64,000 bases of DNA from Brachyhypopomus gauderio (Eukaryota > Chordata > Actinopteri > Gymnotiformes > Hypopomidae). This document shows, piece by piece, positions 34,703 to 46,342 of this stretch. Numbering within the stretch: position 1 is the stretch's first letter; each line of letters begins with the position of its first letter. The notes beneath the pieces were generated by a model, which had not been told where the DNA came from, ran no database searches, and saw only the letters and a program-made list of their open reading frames with translations. The stretch is taken from positions 372,001 through 436,000 of the forward strand of contig NC_135220.1 in the NCBI RefSeq assembly GCF_052324685.1. The letters run 5' to 3'. A program made the translations under genes and the position numbers.

Positions 34703-37700
34703 ATGGCTTCCAGGAATTTTTTGAACGACTGCCGTAGAACATTTTTAGAATGTTCACGAGTTTTATCGTCGGATGATCAGCAACTTGATAATGTACAACC
34801 TGTTATAACTAGGTATGCTATCAATTAGTACAGTGTACAAAAGTTATTTGATATACTCTGGTTTCTTCACATAAATTTAGTTGTGGCTTCGTGATATTTT
34901 AAAGTGAATTGTATTTCATTCTGAACCGAGTTCATCAACATATTTGTAGTAGAAAATAGAGAACACGGGTCATGTTACGACAGTGAATTTATATCACGTT
35001 TTATGTGACTGAAACAGATTGGAGACTATGGCCTCGAGCATTCGCTGGGCCAGTGGCCGACTGGTTGAAGCCGAAGTGGCTGATAATGCTTGGACTCATC
35101 AGTGAATTAATTCAGGAAGCTAGCAATCAACAACAACATGGTAAGTTTGCTTGTCAAATAAAACAGCCGCTATGTAATTTTTGAGTCGATAGGATGTATA
35201 GATTTGAATGAATTTAAGTTTTAAAATGTTTAAGCCCCCCATTGAAATGAATGGAGGTTTCAAATTACAACTGCGAGTTACCGTGTGACTTAGAGGGTGT
35301 GCAGGCATGAAAAATTATCAAAACTCTCCTGGATAAACTGCTGTAAAATCCTTACACCTTCACCTAGAAGCTCCATTTAAATTTTAAATGGGAGAGAAAC
35401 TTGTCCTTTCTGGCACGCCGGGATATCTAATCATTTAATCGAGTTATGAGCATTTGTTTGGCACTAGGCACAGAAAACTGCTCCATTAGCTCCCATGTTA
35501 ATTTCTCAAAATCCGAATTGTCATTTTGGGGTCAAACAATTACACCAAAATCATCACCAAGGGGTCCTCTCTCATACAATCTCTTCGGTTAAGTGATAAG
35601 TTAAATATGTCCCGAACTACGACCGTTTGTTAGGAGTGTGCAAATCACATTAAACAAGCCTTCTCCACTCACAGTAACAGAGATTAGTTAGTGTGAGGAA
35701 TGTCTCTCCCCCTCCCCCCACACACGCACGTGCACACACTGTTGACAACTCTTCTCTTTTATTTTAACATTAATACAAGCGAATTCACTCAACAGAAGTA
35801 AATTTCCTCTCTCATTCTCGCTCCTCGCGCACTCTTTCTCACACACACACAACTTAAAGAAACAGTAACCCAATAATATTACACTACATCTCTCTCTCAT
35901 AGCCACTCCATATACACCACACAGACACACACATGCATACATATCTCATACCCACTACACATATACACCATACATACATACATCTCTCATACCCACTGCA
36001 CATATACACCACACACACATACATACATACATCTCTCATACCCACTGCACATACACACACATACATACATCTCCCATACCCACTACACATACACACATAT
36101 ACACCACACACACATACATACATCTCTCATACCCACTCCACATACACACATAAAGACCGGTCTCTCATACCCACTCCACATACACATAAACACTACAAAG
36201 ACACACACCTTTCATTCCCACTCCACACACACACACACACACAGATATACACCACACACACATACATATCTCATACCCAGTCCACACACTAACACACACA
36301 TACACCAAGCAGACATCTGCAACCCTTATTTTTAGCTTAGGGTTGAATTGTCAACAGTAACTAACTTAATAAGGGGCACACCTTTTCAAGCCCTATAGTA
36401 TTTTGTTCAGGAAATGCATTGTTCTAGTTAGCTTTGTAACAGTGTTGTGTTCAAATGCTCTCCAGCTGATTTCATAAATACGTTTATCATAGATAAAAAT
36501 GTAGTTAAAATGTATAGAATGTGAAAAGGTTATTTAAGCTTATTAACTGATTGTGACACCCTTAGCAGTAACAACTGCAATTGAATGTTTGCAAAAATAT
36601 TTCTGTATAAACTGTATAACCAACATATGAAATTCCAAAGCAAATCATTTTACTTGGGCTCATTGGTTTTTCTATTTCAAATCTGAAGTTGATTTTGTTT
36701 TTTCCATTTTCTGTTATTTTTATTAATTCTATGCTACTTTCTCTTGGACTATAGCTTTTCCTGGTTTCACTGTACCACGAAGGGCAGGACACGTGGGGAG
36801 ATCAGTGTTTCAAGTAACACAACAACAGTTGCAGATGTTATAATTTAACTGTGTATCAAGAAGCACAGTGAAATGCCGGTTAAGGTATGTGTTGATAGGT
36901 CTTTTTTTTAAGCACTTATATGAGACATTTGTGAATTGTTCTGTCTACAAATTGAATAATGAACACGAAATTTTGGAACTGCAAATCTAATTGCACACCA
37001 GTTGGATGTAGAATAACACATGATATATGTGAAGACAGTCACTGTCTTGAACTAACACTGATGCAGCATCACAAGGAAGCTAATATGCTCGCAGTAGAAC
37101 ACTGCTTAGCTCTGATCCATTAGCTAACAGAAACCTGTGCTAATTAGCTCTTATCTGGAGTAGAGTGCATGATGGAGCATGATCTGTGATTAAAAGTGGT
37201 GGCCCCCTCCATCCAAATTTTTGTGTATTTTGGACATTTAAATAGGAATTTCTAAGTGGAAACACATTAAATTTATATATCAAGTAAGGGGGTGGAGTAA
37301 CTACTTCAAGATACAGTATAGTGCAGCTTGTATTGATTTAAATTATTTGCATAAAATCACAGTTTTGAAAAAAACATACATGATTCGTGTATTAGTGTAG
37401 TCCTTTTGTATTCATATAACACAGCAGTTGAAAATTCTAATTTACTAGCCACATTTTTGGAATTGCACTTAAAATATGTGAATGAGTTCTGTTTGTTTTA
37501 GTATCTGATTTATGATTTGTTCACTGTAAAGCAGTTGACTGTATTGACTGTATTTTACTACTGTAGCACAGTATTAATATGTGAAAGTATATGAAAGTAT
37601 GTCTTTCCCTTATCGTAAAACTAATCCGCATTCTTATACACTTTGTGTTTCTAGACAGTACAATCTATCTTTCCGGGGCCGTTACACAGCTCTATCAGAT

Positions 37701-39745
37701 GAAGCACTTGACAACCGTGTGCTGGAGATTGTCTCTGCCAATGACGAAATAGGACCTGAAGCTGTTGGGGCTCGGTTTGCTGGTGAAGGCGTCCTAGTCC
37801 AGAGACGACGTGTTCGTCAAAGTGTAATCAGGACTAATCCTAAAGGTGCTGCTCTCCGGACTATGTCCCACAGGCTTCACAGAAGAACATACAGAGTGGC
37901 AGGACCAAATTCACTGTGGCATATAGATGGAAACCATAAACTCATTAAGTAAGTAGCAATAGAAACTGTTTTACTTAAGTTGATTTATTTGCACCAACTG
38001 TGTCAATAGCCAATGTAAAGCTAACTCTTTGATTATGAAGTTGGTATTGTTAAGTTCAATCTTGTATAATCTTAGGGAATGACAACAATGTAAATGGGGA
38101 AAATGTCTAAAGTCTGTGTCTAGATTAGTTCAGGTCAGGACTGTGTGTCTAGGAAGGAACAAAGAGTACATCTGTTGCAAAGAAAATGCAGTTTTTGCCT
38201 AAGACATTAGAAAATGGATGGGAACAGGGTTAATGGAACAAGATGGTATTAGAAATGGATGGGAACAGCTCTAAATGTAACTGTTGAATCATAAATTCAA
38301 TAGGTGTCAAGTCTTTAAAAGCAACAACTACTGAACTGCGTACCACTTATATCCATATAGTAACAGGTGGAGGCTCATTTGGGACCTAATCAGGCCAAAC
38401 TGCAAGAATGGAATATTAAAAAAGTAGGGGCAGCAGTCACCCAACCTCCAATTCAAGGCTATAAAAGATGGTTGCTGTACTCTTTATGATAACTGTTATT
38501 TAAGAGTCTGGTGTAATGGATTGGAATATTTATACTATTACAAAAATAATCATCATCCCAACTATCATTTAAGATTTTTGGTTATGTGTTAAAACAGGAG
38601 AATAAAAACACTACTGTTTACCTCTTGCACATACAATGCTTGGCCAAGTTGGTTGGATATAAAGATGTCTGTTAGTTATAAGTGGGGGATATTGGGGGAC
38701 TAATAATGACATTATATTAAGTGTGAATTCATTTGAATGCAGCAGTGATCCCCCCCCCCCACTATGAAAGCCCAACCATAGCATAGAGGCGTAGTCCTCG
38801 TTGTAGCTACATTCAAACTATTTGTGTGAATAGCTTTTAATTTAATGTGTTTTTTCTTCTTCTGTCACTCCCTGATCTTTTTCCATATTTTTTAGGTGGA
38901 GAATTGTGATCCATGGAGGTATTGATGGTTACAGCAGACTTGTGGTGTTCCTTCATGCGTCGAACAACAACAGAAGTGACACTCTAATGGATCTGTTCAT
39001 TGGAGCGGTCAGCCAGTATGGTGTCCCATCAAAGGGTCAGATGTGACCATGGAGGGGAAAACAATGTGATGTGTCTCTTTATGGATGTCTTCCGAGGCTC
39101 AAGCAGGGGAAGTGCTTTACGAGGGAGGAGCACTCATAACCAGCGCATTGAGAGACTGTGAGGCGATGTGTGGAGAGGTGTTACAAACGTCTACCATTCG
39201 TTGTTTGTATATCTGGAGAATGAACGAAAATTGTGGAATCCAGTAAAGAAATACACATCTGGGCTCTTCACGGTTTATCCGAGGGAGATAAACAAAGTGA
39301 TCTCAGGTTGTTTGTTAGTCAGTGGAACCACCACAGGTTAAGAACTGCTCAACACATGTCACCGTATCAGATTTTTGTGCAAGGTTGTCTGTCACAACAT
39401 TTGCAACATCACACTGGCATTCAAGGTGTGTTTGCAGATGAACAGACAGTGCCAGGGGATGGTCAGGAACCCGTTTGCAACAGTTGGATTGAGGGCAGCG
39501 GAGGGCCACGGGGCAGGGGCGGCCGCAGCGGAGGGCCACGGGGCTAGAGTGCCTGCCTTTGACTGGCCTCAAACAATTGATGTCCCTGTTAATCAGTTTA
39601 TACCTACTGAAGAACAATTGGGACACCTCAGGCAAAACATAAATCCTTTGGGGAGTGCAAGAGACAGTTTGGGAACTGATATTTTTGAACAGGTACTTCC
39701 TCTCTTAAATATGATACATATGCCAGTTATACTGATCTCCCGCGA
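34703..39745 (+). pseudogene. Broken integrase-type (DDE) transposase of the 14.6-kb element
   Basis: Intron-containing gene, now disrupted. The first exon starts at the ATG at 34703 (MASRNFLNDCRRTF) and ends 34812 at GTATGC. A second exon, about 35025-35140, ends at GTAAGT. The core exons are 37655-37948 (RQYNLSFRGRYT ... VAGPNSLWHIDGNHKLI) and 38896 onward (WRIVIHGGIDGYSRLVVF). First Asp: WHIDG. Second Asp: CDHGGEN at about 39045, reached only after a +1 shift near 39035. Glu: NQRIERL at about 39145, followed by a stop. Later pieces in other frames (PVNQFIPTEEQLGHL; NPLGSARDSLGTDIF) match the C-terminal part of the same protein family. The family is the integrase-core protein often predicted in fish genomes. 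A G-rich tandem duplication (gcggagggccacgggg) lies at 39495-39545. Confidence 0.8.
35880..36300 (+). repeat. (CA)-rich minisatellite, ~45-bp unit
   Basis: Repeated 'catctctcatacccactgca' followed by 'catatacaccacacacacatacata', about eight degenerate copies, lying in an intron of the broken transposase gene. The long ORFs on both strands (HTYIHLSYPL repeats; CVCGVYV repeats) are products of the repeat. Confidence 0.88.
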
Positions 39746-39754
39746 GACCTCTCT

Positions 39755-39970
39755 TTGTTCTATTTACCTATTGTGTTAATCTTGATTGCATCTATCATTG
39801 GTGTCTCTCTCCCCTCGATCAGTGACATCTATACCACACGCTGCATCCGCAAAGCCACCAGCATTGTGGAAGACCCAACCCACCCATCACACGGTCTCTT
39901 CACTCTGATGCCGTCCGGCAAAATATACAGGAGTATCCAAGCCTCCACCTCCAGACTCTGTAATAGCTTC
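39755..39970 (+). mobile_element. LINE reverse transcriptase C-terminal fragment (left half)
   Basis: Frame 39755-40000 encodes a piece typical of the end of fish non-LTR retrotransposon ORF2 (DPTHPSHGLFTLMPSGKIYR followed by RLCNSF). The motif runs to 39970 and is then interrupted by the LTR starting at 39971. The 3' tail resumes after the retroviral insertion at about 45177. Rex1/L2-like by recall; the 5' end is truncated. Confidence 0.8.
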
Positions 39971-40588
39971 TGTCGTGGAAATTTTCTAATAAATGGATGA
40001 GGACTCAGACGTGGTTAAATGATTAATTTATTACAAAAATATAAATATATATAAATAGGACAAAGACAGACACAAGACAGACACAGACATGAGAGTCTCA
40101 TTCAAGCATGACAACTCTGAAGGCAGGGGGGCGCTCCCCCTGCTTATATACAATCTTAAACACAATTCAGCAGTTCTAACAGCAGGTTATCTTTAGCACA
40201 GCATGTTCCAAAACATAAGCGTCCAGCAGGCTACTTTGTCTCACATGTGTGTATCTCCTAATATGGACTTCCCTAGAGTTAGCGGAAGCAACTGATGTAT
40301 CAGTTGAACACAGAGAAAGCTAAATAACCCAAGACTAGTAGCCTAGTGACTACCAGTTAACAGAGTGCTCTTACCCTCAGCACTCTCCCTGACCTGGGTC
40401 ACGTATAGCACACATGCATAATATGAACTAAACATGGTTACACTGAATCACACAACTTCATTATTGTAGTCCTTCTGTTTAGCCAGAATGGACATGTCCA
40501 AAATCATAAAGTTCATAATGATCTCTTATAATAACTAAACATGATCTAATCAATGATAATTAATCAATAATCAATAATTTCTCTCACA
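39971..40588 (-). repeat. 3' LTR of the endogenous retrovirus
   Basis: On the minus strand the LTR begins TGTGAGAGAAATTATT directly after the polypurine tract AAAGGGGGGAAG (40589-40600) and ends CCACGACA, giving TG...CA termini. A TATA box (TATATAAGC) lies at about 40142-40150. A polyadenylation signal AATAAA lies at 40027-40032. These are in the expected U3-R-U5 order. No matching 5' LTR is found in the window. Confidence 0.85.
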
Positions 40589-40679
40589 CTTCCCCCCTTT
40601 GATTCTGTGTAATCAATAAAAAGGAGAGAATAAATCATTAATTTCATCATAGAATATCAACTTAAGTCAGGCTCTAGAG

Positions 40680-41911
40680 TCAGTTAAGCTGCTCAGGGCC
40701 ATCGGGCACAACCCAGCCAGTCGCCAGGTCGTCCCAGACGTCTTCCTTAAACAGACGTCCCAAGGAGTTTGCTATCTCAGGCTCCTTTAAGTCGTCGTGC
40801 AAGGCCATCTGAAAATGCTGACGCATAAGGCCAGTAAGCCACGACGAACAGCAAGACAAAATACAAGGCACTAAACACAACAAAAACTAAATGATTATTA
40901 CAATTGGTAAAATCATAGTCAGCATCCAATGTCCCCATGGGCCTAGCCATGAAGTGATCCACCCAAACCAGGTTCTTGAACCTCGGCCTTCATGTGATCA
41001 ATTAAATCAGTAATATTATCATAGTAATCTGGAATGCTGAAACAACATGAAACATTGATTTTCTTACACACACCTCCTTCCTTTGCAAGGAGGAGATCTA
41101 AAGCTAACCTATTCTGGACCACTACGTGTCTAATTTTTTTCTCCTCTTTGTTTAATAGATCCAGGGCTGTCTCGGTACGAGAAGCCAAAGTCAGAACTTG
41201 CCATGCAAGTCCGTTGATCTTATTTATCGTCGCTGTAGTTCCCCCTCCGAGGAACAGCGACCATCCTACAGCAACCGCTGGGGTAGTCCAGGGGTCTGCC
41301 AGCGTGTAACCTTTGAACTTACCCGGGATCCCCTCCAGTGAGGCCTCCCGTGGGACACGATCTGGTATGGTATAGATTGACACTGGGGGGGTAAGGAAAA
41401 CTGGAGTACAACACCCTCCCCAGGCGAACTGAAAACTGACCCCTGTTGTATCTTTTCGCTTAGGTAGAGCAGAGTAGGTTTTCTCTCCGCATGCCCACAT
41501 CATCGCCCCTTCTGTTACTGGGTTTACGATGCCGTGACAGGAGGTGAAACTCCACTTTGCAGAGGAGTTATTTAGTCTAATGGTGCATGTTGATCCATCT
41601 CTAGCTGTTGCTATCAGGTCAACCTGGCACTTGGTGTGCCCTATCCAAGGATCGCCTTTCAAGGCCCCCTCTGAGCAGAGGCACCACTCTCCCTCGACAG
41701 GGGTGGTGTCAAATGTCATATGGCGAATACCTGCTCGTGACACCTCATCATTCGATTCACAGTTGTCATTTCTATGACTTATACTTGCAACATCATCACC
41801 CACCCAAACCGGAACCTTACCACTGTGTGTGATAGCATGAGACATGTTGTAAAATTGACCTGTTAATCTATCAATCTCGCATATGGGTCTGTTAATTAAC
41901 ATTGTAGCCAT
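40680..41911 (-). pseudogene. Retroviral envelope gene remnant (env)
   Basis: The main open frame, 41911-40943, encodes most of an envelope glycoprotein. It continues in other frames at 40962-40777 and 40883-40680, so at least two frame breaks separate the ectodomain from the membrane anchor and tail. The transmembrane-subunit signature CX6CC (CKKINVSCC) is present after a heptad-rich helix. A hydrophobic anchor (VFVVFSALYFVLLFVVAYW) follows in the shifted frame. The frame opens with an internal Met and lacks a clear signal peptide, so the N-terminus is missing or broken. It is a fossil copy; no intact product is expected. Confidence 0.85.
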
Positions 41912-42314
41912 TTCATAAGTGATTGGTGTTGGTGTTCACGGCATGTGGAAAGGATGGCAAACCAGACAGGGCTGGTTTGGTTTCACTGCAGTAGCAGTGA
42001 CATTGGACATTACACATGCTTTCTTTCCCTCACACCTCTCCTCCGGTGTGGGGGAGATAACAGTTGCTCCTCCTGTTGAGAAAAGCATCATGTAAAAAAC
42101 AACAGCATAACATTCATTCTGGCGGCTGCTCTGGAGCTCTTTTGCAGTGGGTGTGGTGTGTCCACGTGGCTCGGCCGCTGGTCTTTACAGCTTTGTTGGT
42201 TGTTAGCAGCACGTGGATCTCTGATCAGCAGTGGATTCTCCGACACCTCTGACAGCTTTGACCTGCTCAGACAAAATAGAGACAAACTTGTGCAGGATAA
42301 CATATTAATGGCTC

Positions 42315-42316
<2 letters not shown>

Positions 42317-42376
<60 letters not shown>
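42317..42376 (+). repeat. (TG)n microsatellite inside the retroviral remnant
   Basis: Near-perfect TG dinucleotide repeat of about 58 bases, which produces long CVCVCV / HTHTHT chance ORFs on the two strands. Confidence 0.95.
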
Positions 42377-42378
<2 letters not shown>

Positions 42379-42379
42379 A

Positions 42380-44280
42380 TTCCGGCGGCACTACTCCCAT
42401 GTTTGGAGGCCTTCCAAACACAATCTCAAAGGCTGATAAGCCTGTGCGAGCTTGGGGCAGAGTGCTGCTCTGCCACAAAACCAGAGGCAGACATTTCAAT
42501 TCTGTTTCCTGAGTTAATTTCCTTTAAAATTTTAGTTAGTTTAGCTCCTTTAGCCCTTCGTGCACGAAGGGAGTGCCATTGTCACTCGACACCCTCCTGA
42601 GTAACCCCCATAGTGGGATTATTTCCCTTAGTAGCATCTTTGCCACCGTATCTGAATTCTGCTTTGTGGTGGGGAAGGCCTCCGTCCATTTGCTAGACAT
42701 ACATACACACAAGCCTGTATTTCAGCAGGTGTTAGTTCAACAAGATCAATTTGCCAGTGTTGAAAGAGTTCGGTCGGCGGCAGGTGTCCGGCGGGTGCAT
42801 GTTTAGGTCTGTTATATCCCTGTGGTGGGATACCAGACATTGTGTATAAAAATTTTGGGTGAGTGTGGTTATTCTTAGTGCATGCTAGTGCATGCTACTA
42901 TCCCCCCTTTGCTCATTGTGACTCCTACCATGAGCAATTTCAATCAGTCCTCTCATGTAGGCTGTAGGGACACACGGCTTACCTGTCCAGACTCCCCCCA
43001 TTGTTTTGCACCCCCCCTTTTGCCCATCTCTGTTTGTCTTACATTGTGGCTTGTGTTTGTATTGCTCTGGTTGTTAAGGGTGTGTCTTCTCTGTTACTGT
43101 GATCCGTTAGCATCATTTGTGTGTTTGGAGCCTGCAAAACTGTGTGTTGGGCTGTGGAGTCTGTGAAGGCATTGCCTTTTGCTACTGTGTCGCCTGCTCT
43201 GGTGTGTGTGGCACATTTGATGATTGCAGTTGTGAGATCAGTTGGTGCTTTATCTTTGACCTTGAGCTGGTAAGGAATGGTGAGCTCAGCTGCTTGGGCA
43301 GAATAATGTGGCAGGAGTGATATTGTTTCCAAAACCTCTTGTGTGGATAAATGTGCTTTTTTTTTTTCTGGTTCTGTAAAATTTGAAAAACAGCATGTTT
43401 GACCCGAAGTGCGAGTTGAGCGTACCCCACTATATCTCTGAATGCTACCAGTGCCCGCACCCCGGCTGCCCCGGGGTCTAGTTTTCCTGAGAAGTAGGCT
43501 ACTGGCCTCTGTCTGTCACTGTGGGCTTGAGTCAAAACACTGGTCCTTTAACGTCAACACTCCCCACACACATACGAACACTGAACATGCACATCAATTC
43601 TGAACTTCTATTTCAGAATTCAAAACTCAGAAACTCAGAACTTTTTTCTGTTTTCTCAGAACAAATCTCTGTTTGTTGTGTCAGAATTTCAATACATACT
43701 ACGTCATGACCTAGGAAGTGCACTTTTTTCAGCAATATTGCAATTTTGCTTAGGAACCTTGTGGCCTTCCCTTGCTAGGTGATGTAGCAATGCCACTATG
43801 GCCCTCTTTGCATACTTCTCATGTGTTTACACAGAGTATCAGAACATCTACGTAGTGCAACAGTGCAATGCCCTCTGGAAGTTTCAGAGAGGCCAGACTG
43901 TTTCGCAGCGCTGCATTGTAAATGGTGGGTGATGTGTAAGTTTTTTTTTTTTTTTTACTTCGAAGGAAAATGCAAACCAGTACTGGCTATCTGGATGCAC
44001 TGAAAACTGCAATTGCTAGGACCACTACACTGAACCACTGGCTATCTGGGGGAATCTGGGAAAGAATATTGTGAGGACTTGGCACTTTTGGGGCTCTAAC
44101 GTGTACTGCTGCATTGACAGCCAGCAAATCCTGCACAAATCGCCATTCTTCCCATCCTGGTCCTGGTTTCTTAACTGGAAAAATTGGAATGCGCACGGGT
44201 GAGTTAGGGCACAGTACGATCACTCCAGCTTGCCTAAGTGATTGGAAAAACTGGCCTAATTTCCTTTGAGCGCCTCAGGC
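42380..44280 (-). pseudogene. Retroviral pol remnant (RT, RNase H, integrase)
   Basis: Fragments in transcript order. RT start: PIFPVKKPGPGWEEWRFVQD (within 44223-43987). RT active-site region at about 43880-43830: the normally conserved YVDD reads YVDV. RNase H: RPVAYFSGKLDP (within 43535-43400). Integrase N-terminal half: HWQIDLVEL (within 42840-42628). Integrase C-terminal part: GLSAFEIVFGRPP (within 42499-42390). The pieces lie in different frames with internal loss between RT and RNase H. A (TG)n tract at 42317-42376 interrupts the 3' end. Confidence 0.85.
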
Positions 44281-45176
44281 TTCAAAGGGTATTGATGTTG
44301 TCTTGGCCTATAGTCAAATTTTGGGGTGATGTGTATGGGCTCACACCCCCTGCATGAGCCCCAACATCGCTCTTACCTTGTGCCCATAATGCTGCAGGAA
44401 CAGTTCTGAGTTCCTCTTCCTCTCATTTTTTTTTTCTGAGAGGGTAAGGGAGGCGGCTAAAAAAATATCAAGGGGGTTAATCAGTTCCACTCCCTGCCTG
44501 CAGGGGAGCCAGCACGGCGCCGGCTGCATCCACGCCCTCCTGCTAGGGCTAAACATGGTGTTCCTGCCAGGAACTCTCTCCCAATCGGTAATGTCAGACA
44601 TCTCTGTCATCCATTCACCGATGTCCTGCCATTGAGGCTCCTCGCACACGTTTGCTAGTGACACGTGTGGTTTAGATCGAGGAAATGAGAACAGGTCTTC
44701 CTGTTCTAATGTGGTTTGCACCATTGCCGCAGCCCACACGCAATCCCACACAATAGCAGTGACAACCAAGCAATCATGTTTTCCAACATCAAATTTATCC
44801 TCAAAACCTCTATCGGGGCCCTCACTCACATGCAGCGTGCAGTGCAGTGACCCCTACGGTCTCAACATCAAATCACCTGGCAACATACTACACACTTCAC
44901 ACATGAAGTGCTCCCAACACTCTCCTCCTGCACTCTGCAGCTCATAAGCATACAGTGGAACTCCTGCTGATAACTGAACCGCAACACAGCTAACTCCCAC
45001 TGCACAAACAACCCCTCAGGCCTGCTACTCAGGCCCAATTTATACATTAAATCAAAACTTTAAAATTAAAAGGCAATCAGGCTCCTCAACTCCCATACAC
45101 TGAACTGACACACACCAACACTGAGCTGTCCCCACACACGCACTGAAACCCTCCACCAGAAATATTTGCTGCTCTC

Positions 45177-45480
45177 CCACAGGACCTAATAACTACCTCA
45201 GAACCACTGTGTTCATGTATGTTCCATATGACACGGTACATCACTTATCTCATACCACATTGCACTGCACCAGCACTTTACACCATGTCTCAATTGTCTC
45301 TGGCCTGTTGTATTTATTGTAATGTCTTGCTGTGAGATTGCACATTTTGCACATTGTTTTGTTACCCTGCCGCACTTTGTTGTCTGTTGTACTGTCGATT
45401 TGTGTTGCACCATGGTTCCGGAGGAACAAAATTTCATCACACTCTGTACCTGTGCTCAGATGTAATGACAATAAAAAGCC
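45177..45480 (+). mobile_element. LINE 3' tail (right half of the split LINE)
   Basis: Starts with 'cccacaggacctaataact', which corresponds to the codons expected right after the interrupted LINE frame at 39970. It continues as a typical fish LINE 3' UTR (tgttgcaccatggttccggaggaac; aatgacaataaaaagcc) that ends near 45480. Together with 39755-39970 it shows that the retrovirus inserted into a pre-existing LINE copy. Confidence 0.75.
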
Positions 45481-46340
45481 CCTTGACCTTGGTGCGCTCC
45501 TTTGACGTAACAACCACCCGGCTGGGGCTATCTTACAGTCTGCCATATGGGATTCTCCCCCGACAATGTATGTCTGTATGTAAATTCTTTAACACCTCAA
45601 GGGGTGTGGTTTTTTCTGTATGTAACCTATGTGTTGGTAGACTGTCAGATTACTTTGGAATAAAAAGCACATACAAATAAACTTCATTCTTGGAAATCCC
45701 CACTCCTGTTTCTTGAAGAAACCAACGATTCTTGCTAAACAGAAGACAATACCCATGGTTGTGATTAAACTGCTACTAGCTCACATCTTGATGCAGTATA
45801 ACTTTTACCAAATATGTTCTAAACTGTTAATGGTGTAAGTTATTTCACGATACCAGGGTAGTGAGACAGAACAAATTGATATTAAATCTATGATTGTCAT
45901 GTTAATTCTTTGTATATGGCTATAGGAAGCTAATGTAAAAATATTGGTTGAGACAGTGAGGTCATACACACATACAACTTTGAATTAATGTCATTACACT
46001 AAGTTTTAGAATAAGCAAGCAGTCTCAGTCACTTGATGTTTATTACAAATGAACAAATAAATTACAGTTGAATACATAAACTTCAAAAGCATTCTGTAAA
46101 TAAGAAATAAAACAAATTTTGGAATATCAGAACCATTAAAAAAATTCATTAATATTTCAGTTATTTGACAGCAGAAATATATCAGAAATTGAAAGTTTGG
46201 ATAGTAATGATGGTGAAGATGTAGAGTGCATGTCTCTCAAGAGTAGATAAGTGTAGCTATCTGTTAAATACTGGTACTCCAACACTCCCATTGTTGTCCA
46301 TAAAACAATGTATGAACATATAGCTACTTTTATTATTTAT
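45481..46340. other. Unassigned interior of the 14.6-kb element
   Basis: No gene seen. The sequence 45560-45680 ends with 'ggaataaaaagcacatacaaataaa' and may be another retroelement tail. 46020-46340 is AT-rich without coding frames. Confidence 0.4.
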
Positions 46341-46342
46341 TC

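Larger units (their letters stand above)
39971..45176 (-). mobile_element. Endogenous retrovirus, 5'-truncated and decayed, inserted in a LINE
   Basis: Reading on the minus strand the order is pol, env, polypurine tract, 3' LTR. No gag and no 5' LTR are recognisable. The right border is placed by where LINE sequence resumes (about 45177) and is uncertain. 44341-44829 is an open frame preceding the RT, probably pro/pol 5' region. 44830-45176 could not be assigned. Multiple frameshifts, stops and a (TG)n expansion show that it is inactive. pol and env type suggest a gamma/epsilon-like fish retrovirus (family inference). Confidence 0.85.

Noticed and set aside
35884..36292. Cys/Val-rich and His/Thr-rich ORFs on the two strands
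   Set aside because: Products of the CA-rich minisatellite; low complexity in every frame.
40943..41911. A possible domesticated (host-used) envelope gene
   Set aside because: The ectodomain frame is long, but the anchor and tail are in other frames and no clear signal peptide is seen, so the copy appears broken.
42305..42512. CVCVCV and HTHTHT ORFs
   Set aside because: Translation of the (TG)n tract inside the retroviral remnant.
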